NCBI GenBank assembly: GCA_030017395.1
Contig: JASEIZ010000105.1
Span: forward strand, 1-6,354
Direction of reading: 5' to 3'
Origin: Desulfobacterales bacterium
Lineage (GTDB): Bacteria; Desulfobacterota; Desulfobacteria; Desulfobacterales; ETH-SRB1
Length of the DNA: 6,354 nucleotides
Shown here: in pieces, positions 1 to 5,354 of the stretch
Layout of the letters: every line of letters starts with the position of its first letter
How positions within the stretch are numbered: position 1 is the stretch's first letter
Program-made: the position numbers and the translations under genes
The notes under the pieces: generated by a model
Seen by the model: the letters and a program-made list of their open reading frames with translations, nothing else
Databases searched by the model: none
Told to the model about the DNA's origin: nothing

Positions 1-531
1 TAAAACTTCCTGCTCACCAGCTTCGATTTTTTTGGCTATTTCAACCTCCCCTTCTCTGCTTAAAAGAGTCACAAAACCCATTTCACGCAGATACATCTTA
101 ACCGGATCTGCTACCGTGCCAAAATCTGCCACAGAAGTATCATCACCTGCTGTCGTATCCCTCTCTATCTCTGTTTTTTCTTCGCTTCCGGATATTTCCT
201 CTTTATTCCTATCAATAACCTTAATATTGAGATCATCAAATATCATTAGCGTTTCATCAATCTGTTCCGAAGAAAGCACATCATCGGGAAACGCCTCGTT
301 AATTTCATCATAAGTTAAGCGTCCCTGCTTTTTACCTTTTAAAATAAGGTTTTTTAATATCTTCTCGTTAACATTCGACTCTATTTTTTCTTGCCGCATA
401 TTCGCCTTCTTTGGTGATATCTTTCTACTAACACTCTTTGCGGCCTTTTGCTTTTCACTTATCTTCTTTGGCAATGCTTTCCTCCCGGCTTTTTCTACAC
501 TCTTTTGCTTTGTCACCAATTTTTTTGCCAT
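1..531 (-). CDS. rpoD: RNA polymerase primary sigma factor RpoD (sigma-70), N-terminal part
   Basis: This is the first 177 codons of the housekeeping sigma factor, which directs core RNA polymerase to most promoters; the gene continues past the left edge. Residues 1-50 are a basic tail with 15 Lys and 3 Arg against 3 Glu. Residues about 54-107 match sigma region 1.1 (ILKNLILKGKKQGRLTYDEI at 58-77, then an acidic patch around PDDVLSSEQIDETL). Residues about 108-140 are an acidic, low-conservation linker. From 142 the conserved region 1.2 begins (DPVKMYLREMG, then LLSREGEVEIAKKIEAGE). Regions 2 to 4 lie outside the window. The start at 531 has GGAGG 9 nt upstream (541-545). M45 is a possible internal start with a weaker AAGG, but it would only remove the basic tail. 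The gene lies 32 bp downstream of dnaG on the same strand, so co-transcription is likely. The family assignment is secure; the role of the tail is unknown. Confidence 0.95.
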   Translation of the reverse strand, partial: MAKKLVTKQKSVEKAGRKALPKKISEKQKAAKSVSRKISPKKANMRQEKIESNVNEKILKNLILKGKKQGRLTYDEINEAFPDDVLSSEQIDETLMIFDDLNIKVIDRNKEEISGSEEKTEIERDTTAGDDTSVADFGTVADPVKMYLREMGFVTLLSREGEVEIAKKIEAGEQEVL

Positions 532-563
532 GTATTCCAGCCTCCAACAGACCTAAAGGTTTT

Positions 564-2339
564 TTATTTTGTTTTTTTTATCTGCATTTGCTTCTTCTTC
601 AACAAACGTAATACCAGTTCATGATCATTGCGATCCTCTGCAGCCTTTATTTCCTGCAACAATTTTCTTTCATTGCGATATCTACTGGATTCAAATTGCG
701 TAATAAGCTTTAAACACTCGTCACGATCCCACAACTCATCTCCCATTGCCAGAGATGCTATAATGCTTTTTTTGTCTTTATCATCAACAACAGCCATAAG
801 CTCTGAAACCAGATCACCCGGGCTGTCCTTGCGCTTCAAAATAAACTGTCCGATGGATTTTAAAATATTATCTTCAAAAAGATTGAGCAACCCGCGATTA
901 TATACTTCCGGCAATACTTCTGGAAATTGAAGCATCATCGATATGATCTGACGCTCAAGCCTGTTACCATTATTTTGAAGCACATAGTCCGCAGAAGGGC
1001 TCGCAATATCCGATCTTTTTCCCGCAGAGACTTGTCTAACCTTTTCCAAAACCGCTTTTTCATCAATATCAACGCGCTCGGCAAGTTCCTTGACATATAA
1101 TGATCTTGCGACATTATCATTTATAGCCGCTAAAGGGGCTTTCATGTCTGAAATAATATGTATTTTCCCTTCTGTTGAAAGCCCATGCTTTTTAACCGCG
1201 CAATCTATCAAAAACGAGATAACCCCTTTTGATTCTGCAGCCAGATTCATAAATGGCTCAGTCCCAAATTCCAAAAGATACGAATCAGGATCGTGCCCTG
1301 AGGGCAATACAACAATAGCGGCGTTCACATATCCTCTATCAAACACCTCTATGCTTCTTTGAGCAGCCTTTATACCCGCTAAGTCTGAATCATAGACAAG
1401 CACAATCCTGCCGTCTTTTCCAATAAATCCTCTGAGAATCTGCACATGTTCCGGAGTTAACGACGTTCCAAGGGTTGCGACTGAATTCTGAATGCCGTGC
1501 TGATGAAGCGCTAAAAGATCAAAATAGCCCTCAACAATAAAAACGGTTTTACTTTCTCTGCATTTTCCTTTAGCCACATGCAACCCATAAAGGGAACGGC
1601 TCTTGTTGTACACAGGTGTTTCCGGAGAATTAAGATATTTTGGCAGGGAATCATCCAGCACACGTCCGCCAAAACCAATAACCTGCATATTTATATCAAA
1701 AATCGGAAAAATTATGCGGGATCTAAAACGATCATAAAAACCGCTTTTGCCTTTTCTTGGAATAATCAACCCTGATTTTTCAACGAGTTCATCCGGTTGT
1801 TTGTTTTTTGAAAAATAAATTGCAAGATTATCCCAACCTTCAGGCGCATATCCAATCTTAAAATCATTGATAATCTCTCTGCTTATCCCCCTCTTTAGCA
1901 GATATTCCATTGCCTTTTTCCCTGATGTATTTTCAAGCAAGGCGCAACGAAAAAAATCCATTGCCTGTTTGTTTATCGCAAGCACACTTTCTCTTTGGCT
2001 GATTTGTCTTTTCTGCTCCGGAGACATTGTTTGAACAGGGATATCAATGCCGTATCGCCTGGCCAGCATTCTTACCGCATCAGGAAATGAAATGCCCTCC
2101 TGTTTCATAAGAAAGCTGAAAACATTTCCTCCAGCGCTGCATCCAAAGCAATAGAATATCTGTTTGTCGGTACTAACGGTAAAGGAAGGGGTTTTTTCCG
2201 AATGAAACGGACAAAGTCCAAGAAAATTTTTGCCGGACTTTTTTAAAACTACCACTTCTGATATAATATCAACAATATCGGCTGCATTTTTAATATCATT
2301 AATTTTTTCTTCTGGGATATAAACCGCCAAGAAATGCAT
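564..2339 (-). CDS. dnaG: DNA primase DnaG
   Basis: DnaG synthesises the RNA primers for lagging-strand replication and works bound to the replicative helicase DnaB. At 591 aa the length is normal. The N-terminal CHC2-type zinc ribbon is visible as C43-x2-H46 and C64-x2-C67, within GLCPFHSEKTPSFTV and IFYCFGCSAGGNVFSF. The RNA-polymerase catalytic core has the basic signatures YDRFRSRIIFPI (202-213), GFGGRVLDD (222-230) and PKYLNSPETPVYNKS (233-247). The TOPRIM fold carries VEGYFD with E270, VYDSD with D317 and D319, and GHDPDS with D350 and D352, which are the expected metal-binding acidic residues. Residues about 455-591 correspond to the helicase-interacting domain and end in a Lys-rich tail. 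It sits 32 bp upstream of rpoD, the classic primase-sigma pair, with no rpsU in front. The exact start is uncertain: ATG at 2339 abuts a perfect GGAGG, while TTG at 2330 has the same GGAGG at 9 nt. Confidence 0.97.
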   Translation of the reverse strand: MHFLAVYIPEEKINDIKNAADIVDIISEVVVLKKSGKNFLGLCPFHSEKTPSFTVSTDKQIFYCFGCSAGGNVFSFLMKQEGISFPDAVRMLARRYGIDIPVQTMSPEQKRQISQRESVLAINKQAMDFFRCALLENTSGKKAMEYLLKRGISREIINDFKIGYAPEGWDNLAIYFSKNKQPDELVEKSGLIIPRKGKSGFYDRFRSRIIFPIFDINMQVIGFGGRVLDDSLPKYLNSPETPVYNKSRSLYGLHVAKGKCRESKTVFIVEGYFDLLALHQHGIQNSVATLGTSLTPEHVQILRGFIGKDGRIVLVYDSDLAGIKAAQRSIEVFDRGYVNAAIVVLPSGHDPDSYLLEFGTEPFMNLAAESKGVISFLIDCAVKKHGLSTEGKIHIISDMKAPLAAINDNVARSLYVKELAERVDIDEKAVLEKVRQVSAGKRSDIASPSADYVLQNNGNRLERQIISMMLQFPEVLPEVYNRGLLNLFEDNILKSIGQFILKRKDSPGDLVSELMAVVDDKDKKSIIASLAMGDELWDRDECLKLITQFESSRYRNERKLLQEIKAAEDRNDHELVLRLLKKKQMQIKKTK

Positions 2340-2354
2340 CCTCCATTACCCTCT
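2340..2354 (-). promoter_or_regulatory. Double ribosome-binding site in front of dnaG
   Basis: Two Shine-Dalgarno-like motifs precede dnaG. AGAGGG (2349-2354) lies 9 nt before the ATG at 2339. GGAGG (2340-2344) touches that ATG but lies 9 nt before an in-frame TTG at 2330-2328. Since rpoD also uses GGAGG at 9 nt, either start is credible, and the two proteins would differ by three residues (Met-His-Phe). Confidence 0.55.
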
Positions 2355-2428
2355 AAAGGGGAAAGTAGGTAGTATTGGAAGGTTCTGTCTAAATATGGAG
2401 AACTTTAAATATTATTTTTAAACTTTTA

Positions 2429-2456
2429 ATATTATTATTTTATATTGTATTGTCAA
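2429..2456 (-). promoter_or_regulatory. Probable sigma-70 promoter of the dnaG-rpoD operon
   Basis: On the minus strand a perfect -35 box TTGACA (2451-2456) is followed after 16 bp by TAATAT (2429-2434, four of six matches to TATAAT). The spacer and surroundings are very AT-rich. Transcription would begin near 2420-2424 and give a leader of about 80 nt before dnaG. The position, orientation and -35 match support it; it is a reading of the sequence, not a measured start. Confidence 0.6.
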
Positions 2457-2473
2457 GAAAAAATATAATAATT

Positions 2474-2547
2474 TAAGCCGCAAAAACTCGAAAACGTGTA
2501 AATACGAGCACGCACGCAGAAAGATCTTGGCGCTTTTTTGTGGCTTA
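2474..2547. repeat. Imperfect 13-bp inverted repeat enclosing 48 bp
   Basis: TAAGCCGCAAAAA at 2474-2486 faces TTTTTGTGGCTTA at 2535-2547, giving 12 of 13 paired positions. The enclosed 48 bp contain a smaller CTCG/CGAG pair (2487-2490 and 2504-2507), alternating CGCACGCA, and the 8-bp palindrome AAGATCTT (2521-2528). It lies between the end of hisA and the dnaG promoter. It could be a weak factor-independent terminator for hisA, since minus-strand T runs follow within about 20 bp, or a remnant of a small palindromic element. I cannot decide between these. Confidence 0.4.
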
Positions 2548-2588
2548 GCTGATATGGAAAAACCAGATAAATTTTATTAGAAGAGATT

Positions 2589-3320
2589 TTAATGATATTT
2601 TTTTGACACTTCAATAGCCTCTCTCAGGCTAAGAGTTCCGCTATATAATGCTCTGCCGGTTATCACGCCGATAACTCCGGCGGATTTTAAAGGAATCAGG
2701 TTTATTATATCCTCTATTGTTGAAACGCCTCCAGAAGCAATTACAGGTATAGATACAGCCTCTGCAAGATGTCTGGTTTCAATAATGTTCGGACCGGTCT
2801 GCATTCCATCTCTGTGAATATCGGTAAAATTTATTGCGGCTACGCCGCAATCTTCAAATTTTTTTGCCAGATCCACAGCCATCATCTTGGTAGTCTGTGC
2901 CCAGCCCTCTATTGCAACCAGCCCATTACGCGCATCAATTCCCACGATTATCTGTTTCGGGAACTGTCTGCACGCATCTTTTACCAGTTGGGGGTTTTTG
3001 ACCGCCTCTGTTCCGATAATAACTCTTGTCACCCCAAGATCCAGAAACAACTTAATATTATCAATATTACGGATTCCGCCTCCAACCTGAAGAGGCACTT
3101 TTATGCTCTCAATTATTTTCTTTATGGAACGCAGGTTCTGCGGACTTTTCTCAAAAGCCCCGTCAAGATCAATTACATGGATGATTTCCGCTCCTTCCTT
3201 CTCCCACCTCCTGGCCACAGCAGCCGGATCATCGGAAAAAACGGTTTCGGTATCCATATCCCCCTGAAAGAGGCGCACACATCTACCACTTTTTATATCA
3301 ATCGCAGGTATTATAATCAT
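2589..3320 (-). CDS. hisA: ProFAR isomerase HisA (histidine biosynthesis)
   Basis: HisA, phosphoribosylformimino-5-aminoimidazole carboxamide ribotide isomerase, opens the ribose ring of ProFAR in an Amadori rearrangement, the fourth step of histidine synthesis, to make the HisF/HisH substrate. The 243-aa length is typical of this cytoplasmic TIM barrel. The N-terminus MIIIPAIDIKSGRCVRL carries the catalytic D8; VGIDARNG carries D129, the second catalytic Asp. Phosphate-binding elements are VGGGIR (79-84), GTEA (103-106), ASGGVS (195-200) and TGRALY (221-226). FTDIHRDG (165-172) identifies HisA rather than its sister HisF. The family N-terminus fixes the start at 3320, but no Shine-Dalgarno sequence is visible: the bases just upstream belong to a heptad-repeat array. 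No hisF adjoins it downstream, and hisB lies about 1.1 kb upstream across the lipoprotein gene and a repeat-filled spacer. Confidence 0.97.
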   Translation of the reverse strand: MIIIPAIDIKSGRCVRLFQGDMDTETVFSDDPAAVARRWEKEGAEIIHVIDLDGAFEKSPQNLRSIKKIIESIKVPLQVGGGIRNIDNIKLFLDLGVTRVIIGTEAVKNPQLVKDACRQFPKQIIVGIDARNGLVAIEGWAQTTKMMAVDLAKKFEDCGVAAINFTDIHRDGMQTGPNIIETRHLAEAVSIPVIASGGVSTIEDIINLIPLKSAGVIGVITGRALYSGTLSLREAIEVSKKYH

Positions 3321-3323
3321 AAT

Positions 3324-3358
3324 AACAGTTCACGGTTGTCGGTTCACAGTTCACAGTT
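3324..3358 (-). repeat. Degenerate heptad array A (5 units), upstream of hisA
   Basis: Read on the minus strand, five consecutive 7-bp units each begin with AAC and keep exact phase. Two are AACTGTG, and the others are AACCGAC, AACCGTG and AACTGTT. The array ends three bases before the hisA ATG and occupies the whole region where a ribosome-binding site would be expected. Confidence 0.75.
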
Positions 3359-3381
3359 TTTTTAATGAGCTATATAATGAT

Positions 3382-3516
3382 TGATGAACTCGTAAAAAGT
3401 CTTGAAATCGTCATGCCGGACTTGATCCGGTATCCAGAACGCATTGAATTTACTGGATTCCGGCTTTCGCCGGAATGACGGAAAAGAGAACTTTTCGACT
3501 TTTTACGAGTTCATCA
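3382..3516. mobile_element. 135-bp MITE-like palindromic element
   Basis: The ends are perfect 20-bp inverted repeats: TGATGAACTCGTAAAAAGTC at 3382-3401 and its reverse complement at 3497-3516. Nested inside are two facing arms, 3409-3437 (CGTCATGCCGG...TATCCAG) and 3453-3480 (CTGGATTCCGG...GAATGACG). Each arm is itself a CCGG-stem hairpin. A 15-bp spacer (3438-3452) separates them. There is no coding capacity, so a transposase in trans would be needed if it is mobile. TGAT occurs directly on both flanks (3378-3381 and 3517-3520) and may be a target duplication, although an 8-bp ATGATTGA match (3377-3384 and 3516-3523) makes the exact edges ambiguous. GTCATTCCGG-type arms recur in many proteobacterial genomes from general knowledge; copy number here is unknown. 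Confidence 0.75.
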
Positions 3517-3540
3517 TGATTGAATCGTTTTGATTTTTAA

Positions 3541-3590
3541 AACGGTTTACGGTTATTTAAGTGAGCTAAAGTTGTTGCTCGTTACTGGTT
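3541..3590 (-). repeat. Degenerate heptad arrays B1 (2 units) and B2 (3 weak units)
   Basis: On the minus strand, 3541-3554 holds two in-phase heptads, AACCGTA and AACCGTT. After a 15-bp gap, 3570-3590 holds three more diverged units (AACCAGT, AACGAGC, AACAACT) that keep the 7-bp spacing of AAC. The second group is weaker and could be chance if seen alone. Confidence 0.5.
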
Positions 3591-3625
3591 GTTAGCTTTC
3601 AGTCTCTGGCTTTTATGTTTTTTTC

Positions 3626-3660
3626 AACCGTTAACCGATAACTGTAAACCGTAAACGGCC
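3626..3660 (+). repeat. Degenerate heptad array C (4-5 units)
   Basis: Read on the plus strand, five consecutive in-phase 7-bp units begin with AAC: AACCGTT, then AACCGAT, AACTGTA, AACCGTA, and a diverged AACGGCC. Its orientation is opposite to array A, so the two arrays face each other across the MITE-like element. It lies 25 bp past the lipoprotein stop codon. There is no T run in the right place for a terminator of that gene. Confidence 0.7.
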
Positions 3661-3684
3661 AATAATTATGTTACAGTTTGCTTG

Positions 3685-4404
3685 TCAGCGAGTATTAATT
3701 TCGGGAAAAGTTTGAAGCATATCTTCGAGCGCGGAAACAGCCATTTTATCAACGGTAATCCAAGCCCCTTTTCTTTTTAAAAAAGCGCCGATTTTAAAAA
3801 GATTTTCAAAAAGTGAAGATTGAGTCTCATCAAAGCGGCCTGTCCACAATATGCGGCGGCTGCTTACATCAACAAGATGGATATCAAATGCCGCAGAAGC
3901 AGGCGAATCAACAGAATATGCAGCGCCGACCCGTTCCTTGAAACGATAAACATATCCTGCCATAACTAAGTCAGCGCCTAAAATGCGCCCTGTCTCAACT
4001 ATCTGGTCACGTTCCGACAATCTGTCTTCAGATCTTGATAACATTTCCGACCAGACACCCTGGGCCTGGCTCAAAGGAATTAACTCCATTCTTTTACGGC
4101 TTTCCATCAAAGAAATCAGGCTTTGCGTTAAAATATCCTCTGCATCATCAATTACCTCTCCGGTCATAAAAACATTGCCACACAAGGGACACCTGCTACT
4201 AATGTTTTCCCCATATATCCCGGATATGTTTTTAAACGGCAAAATTAGAAGTTTCCCCTTGTTTAAAGAAGCAGACGCCGGTTCCGGAGCAGTTACATGT
4301 GACCCGCAGGCAGGCAATAAAAACATAAAGAAAATAAACAAAAGCTTAAGCAACTCAGCATTAAAAAATTTGGGATTTTTTTTATCTGGTTTAATTATAT
4401 ACAT
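3685..4404 (-). CDS. Uncharacterised lipoprotein with an internal CxxC motif
   Basis: I do not recognise a characterised function. The preferred start is the ATG at 4404 (239 aa), 13 bp after the hisB stop, with a weak AAGAG 10 nt upstream. It gives a clear lipoprotein signal: a basic n-region (KPDKKNPK), a hydrophobic core (LLKLLFIFFMFLL) and the lipobox LPAC with Cys33 as the lipidated residue. The frame stays open upstream to an ATG at 4548, but that start would overlap hisB by about 130 bp and bury the signal peptide. After a short linker, GKLLILPFKNISG is an edge-strand motif like those of TolB/CsgG/FlgT-type periplasmic proteins. C72-P-L-C75 follows (in CPLCGNVF), then a helix with TQSLISLMES, GADLVMAGYVYRF, and FDIHLVDVSSRRILWTGRFDETQ. 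No Asp follows the lipid Cys at +2 (it is Gly), so outer-membrane sorting is expected by the usual rule. The CsgG-like fold is inference. Confidence 0.8.
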   Translation of the reverse strand: MYIIKPDKKNPKFFNAELLKLLFIFFMFLLPACGSHVTAPEPASASLNKGKLLILPFKNISGIYGENISSRCPLCGNVFMTGEVIDDAEDILTQSLISLMESRKRMELIPLSQAQGVWSEMLSRSEDRLSERDQIVETGRILGADLVMAGYVYRFKERVGAAYSVDSPASAAFDIHLVDVSSRRILWTGRFDETQSSLFENLFKIGAFLKRKGAWITVDKMAVSALEDMLQTFPEINTR

Positions 4405-4417
4405 ATAGAAAACGCTC

Positions 4418-5008
4418 TTATAAGCTTCCTTTAGTGGAGCAAACATCTGATATACGCTCATCAAAAGAAGTTGCCTGGTCAAGGGCTTTGCCGGCAGCCT
4501 TAAAAATCGATTCAATAACGTGATGTTCGCTTTCACCGTATAATACATTAATATGAAGATTCATCCCGCTTTTGGTCGCAAACGCTCTGAAAAATTCCTT
4601 GGCAATATGAATATCAAAAGAGCCCAAACTTGAGCATATACTACCAGAAACGTTGTAAACAAGAAAGGGACGGTTTGACAAATCAACAGTAACGGAAGTT
4701 AAGGCATCATCCATCGGCACAACAGAATGACCATATCGTTTTATACCTTTTCTATCTCCAAGAGCCTTGTTAAAAGCATCCCCCAATACAAGACCGACAT
4801 CCTCAACAGTATGATGAAAATCAACTTCGATGTCCCCTTTGGCAAATATTGATACATCAAAAAATCCGTGAACAGCTAAAAGGGTAAGCATATGATCGAA
4901 GAAAGGGATACCAGAGGAAATTTCATGGCTGCCCGTTCCGCTTATATTCAGCTTAATATTAATTTCTGTTTCCTTTGTTTTTCGCTTAACTTCAGCTATA
5001 CGTTCCAT
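4418..5008 (-). CDS. hisB: Imidazoleglycerol-phosphate dehydratase HisB
   Basis: HisB removes water from imidazole glycerol phosphate to give imidazole acetol phosphate, the seventh step of histidine biosynthesis. It is a cytoplasmic, Mn-dependent enzyme that forms 24-mers in this family. With the start at 5008 it has 196 aa, the usual length of the monofunctional enzyme; there is no fused histidinol-phosphatase domain. Metal-binding signatures are FFDHM (36-40), FHHTVEDVG (64-72, with H65, H66, E69 and D70) and GESEHHVIES (158-167, with H162, H163 and E166). RYGHSVVPMDDAL (91-103) and DLSNRPFLVYN (109-119) are also typical. The frame extends to ATGs at 5026 and 5020, but only 5008 has a good Shine-Dalgarno, GAGGA at 5 nt. 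It is followed after 13 bp by the lipoprotein gene and is preceded by a heptad array and the tRNA-Ala gene in the same direction. Confidence 0.96.
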   Translation of the reverse strand: MERIAEVKRKTKETEINIKLNISGTGSHEISSGIPFFDHMLTLLAVHGFFDVSIFAKGDIEVDFHHTVEDVGLVLGDAFNKALGDRKGIKRYGHSVVPMDDALTSVTVDLSNRPFLVYNVSGSICSSLGSFDIHIAKEFFRAFATKSGMNLHINVLYGESEHHVIESIFKAAGKALDQATSFDERISDVCSTKGSL

Positions 5009-5013
5009 ATTTG

Positions 5014-5018
5014 TCCTC
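5014..5018 (-). promoter_or_regulatory. Ribosome-binding site deciding the hisB start
   Basis: GAGGA on the minus strand lies 5 nt before the ATG at 5008. The two upstream in-frame ATGs (5026 and 5020) have only AT-rich sequence before them, and they would lengthen the protein beyond its usual N-terminus. Confidence 0.7.
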
Positions 5019-5064
5019 ATATCCATGAAGCTTTTAAATATTTTTTATTTAATAAGGGCTCTTC

Positions 5065-5100
5065 AACCGTGAACTGTGAACGTTGAACCGCTCAACCCAT
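5065..5100 (+). repeat. Degenerate heptad array D (4-5 units)
   Basis: On the plus strand four in-phase heptads occupy 5065-5092 (AACCGTG, AACTGTG, AACGTTG, AACCGCT). A fifth, AACCCAT, follows after a 1-bp slip at 5094-5100. The array fills most of the gap between the tRNA-Ala 3' end and hisB. Its ends can pair (TTCAAC at 5063-5068 with GTTGAA at 5082-5087), so an RNA hairpin is possible. Confidence 0.7.
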
Positions 5101-5108
5101 ATAAAAAA

Positions 5109-5184
5109 TGGTGGAGATGAGGGGCCTCGAACCCCTGACCTCGGCATTGCGAACGCCGCGCTCTCCCAGCTGAGCTACATCCCC
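5109..5184 (-). tRNA. tRNA-Ala, anticodon CGC (reads GCG)
   Basis: A complete 76-nt cloverleaf reads on the minus strand. The 7-bp acceptor stem GGGGATG pairs with CATCTCC and contains the G3-U70 wobble, the main identity element for alanyl-tRNA synthetase. The D arm is GCTC/GAGC with an 8-nt loop. The anticodon stem is CGGCG/TGCCG with one G-U pair, and the loop TTCGCAA has CGC at positions 34-36. The variable loop has 5 nt, and the T arm is AGGGG, TTCGAGG, CCCCT. The discriminator is A, and CCA is encoded in the DNA. It lies 100 bp upstream of hisB in the same direction. No clear intrinsic terminator follows, only a short T run directly after CCA, so read-through into hisB is possible. Confidence 0.97.
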
Positions 5185-5196
5185 ACAATTTTCTAT

Positions 5197-5225
5197 TGTT
5201 TATCAGAAACTTAAGGGCTGGTCAA
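5197..5225 (-). promoter_or_regulatory. Candidate promoter of the tRNA-Ala gene
   Basis: On the minus strand TTGACC (5220-5225, five of six matches to the -35 consensus) is followed after 17 bp by TAAACA (5197-5202, a weak -10). Transcription would start about 5-7 bp before the mature tRNA. There is no GC-rich discriminator of the kind seen in stringently controlled tRNA promoters; the start region is AT-rich. The -35 and spacing support it, while the -10 is poor. Confidence 0.4.
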
Positions 5226-5296
5226 TTTAAAATAAGTTTTAAGTTTTATTATGATATGATATAATATTATTAAGTTAGGCAATTTTACTATTAATC

Positions 5297-5354
5297 ACCA
5301 CGAAGATAACGAAGGATTTTTCTTTATCTTCGCATACTTTATGCTCTTTGTGGT
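5297..5354. repeat. 58-bp imperfect palindromic element, cloverleaf-like
   Basis: Outer arms ACCACGAAGA (5297-5306) and TCTTTGTGGT (5345-5354) pair at 9 of 10 positions. Between them are a perfect GAAGATAA/TTATCTTC pair (5302-5309 with 5324-5331) and a small GCATA-CTT-TATGC hairpin (5332-5344). The outer and first inner stems share bases, so they are alternatives in part. CACCACGAAG-type palindromes occur as dispersed repeats in many environmental genomes from general knowledge. A terminator is unlikely because the T runs lie outside the stem on the wrong side for both strands. Confidence 0.5.

Larger units (their letters stand above)
3321..3684. other. Gene-free spacer between the lipoprotein gene and hisA
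   Basis: These 364 bp hold no credible coding sequence. They contain, from left to right, a heptad array next to the hisA start (3324-3358), a MITE-like palindromic element (3382-3516), further minus-strand heptads (3541-3590) and a plus-strand heptad array (3626-3660). I found no convincing hisA promoter. A TATATA on the minus strand just inside 3371-3380 lacks a good -35 box. Confidence 0.75.

Noticed and set aside
32..313. 93-codon plus-strand open frame opposite rpoD
   Set aside because: It is the antisense shadow of RpoD region 1.1 and linker, with Ser/Ile-rich low-complexity translation and no family match.
2769..3365. 198-codon plus-strand open frame opposite hisA
   Set aside because: It lies antisense to a complete hisA whose protein has all family motifs. 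Its own translation shows no recognisable domain, and it has no ribosome site.
3324..3660. CRISPR array
   Set aside because: The repeated units are 7 bp and contiguous, without spacers of uniform length, and no cas gene is present.
3620..3660. Intrinsic terminator for the lipoprotein gene
   Set aside because: A short CCGTT/AACGG pairing exists, but on the minus strand it is followed by an A run rather than a T run.
4405..4548. N-terminal extension of the lipoprotein to the ATG at 4548
   Set aside because: It would overlap hisB by about 130 bp and place the signal peptide and lipobox in the middle of the protein. The start at 4404 gives a normal lipoprotein.
5109..5184. tRNA-Ala as integration site of a genomic island
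   Set aside because: No second copy of the tRNA 3' end and no integrase occur in the window; both sides look like chromosome.
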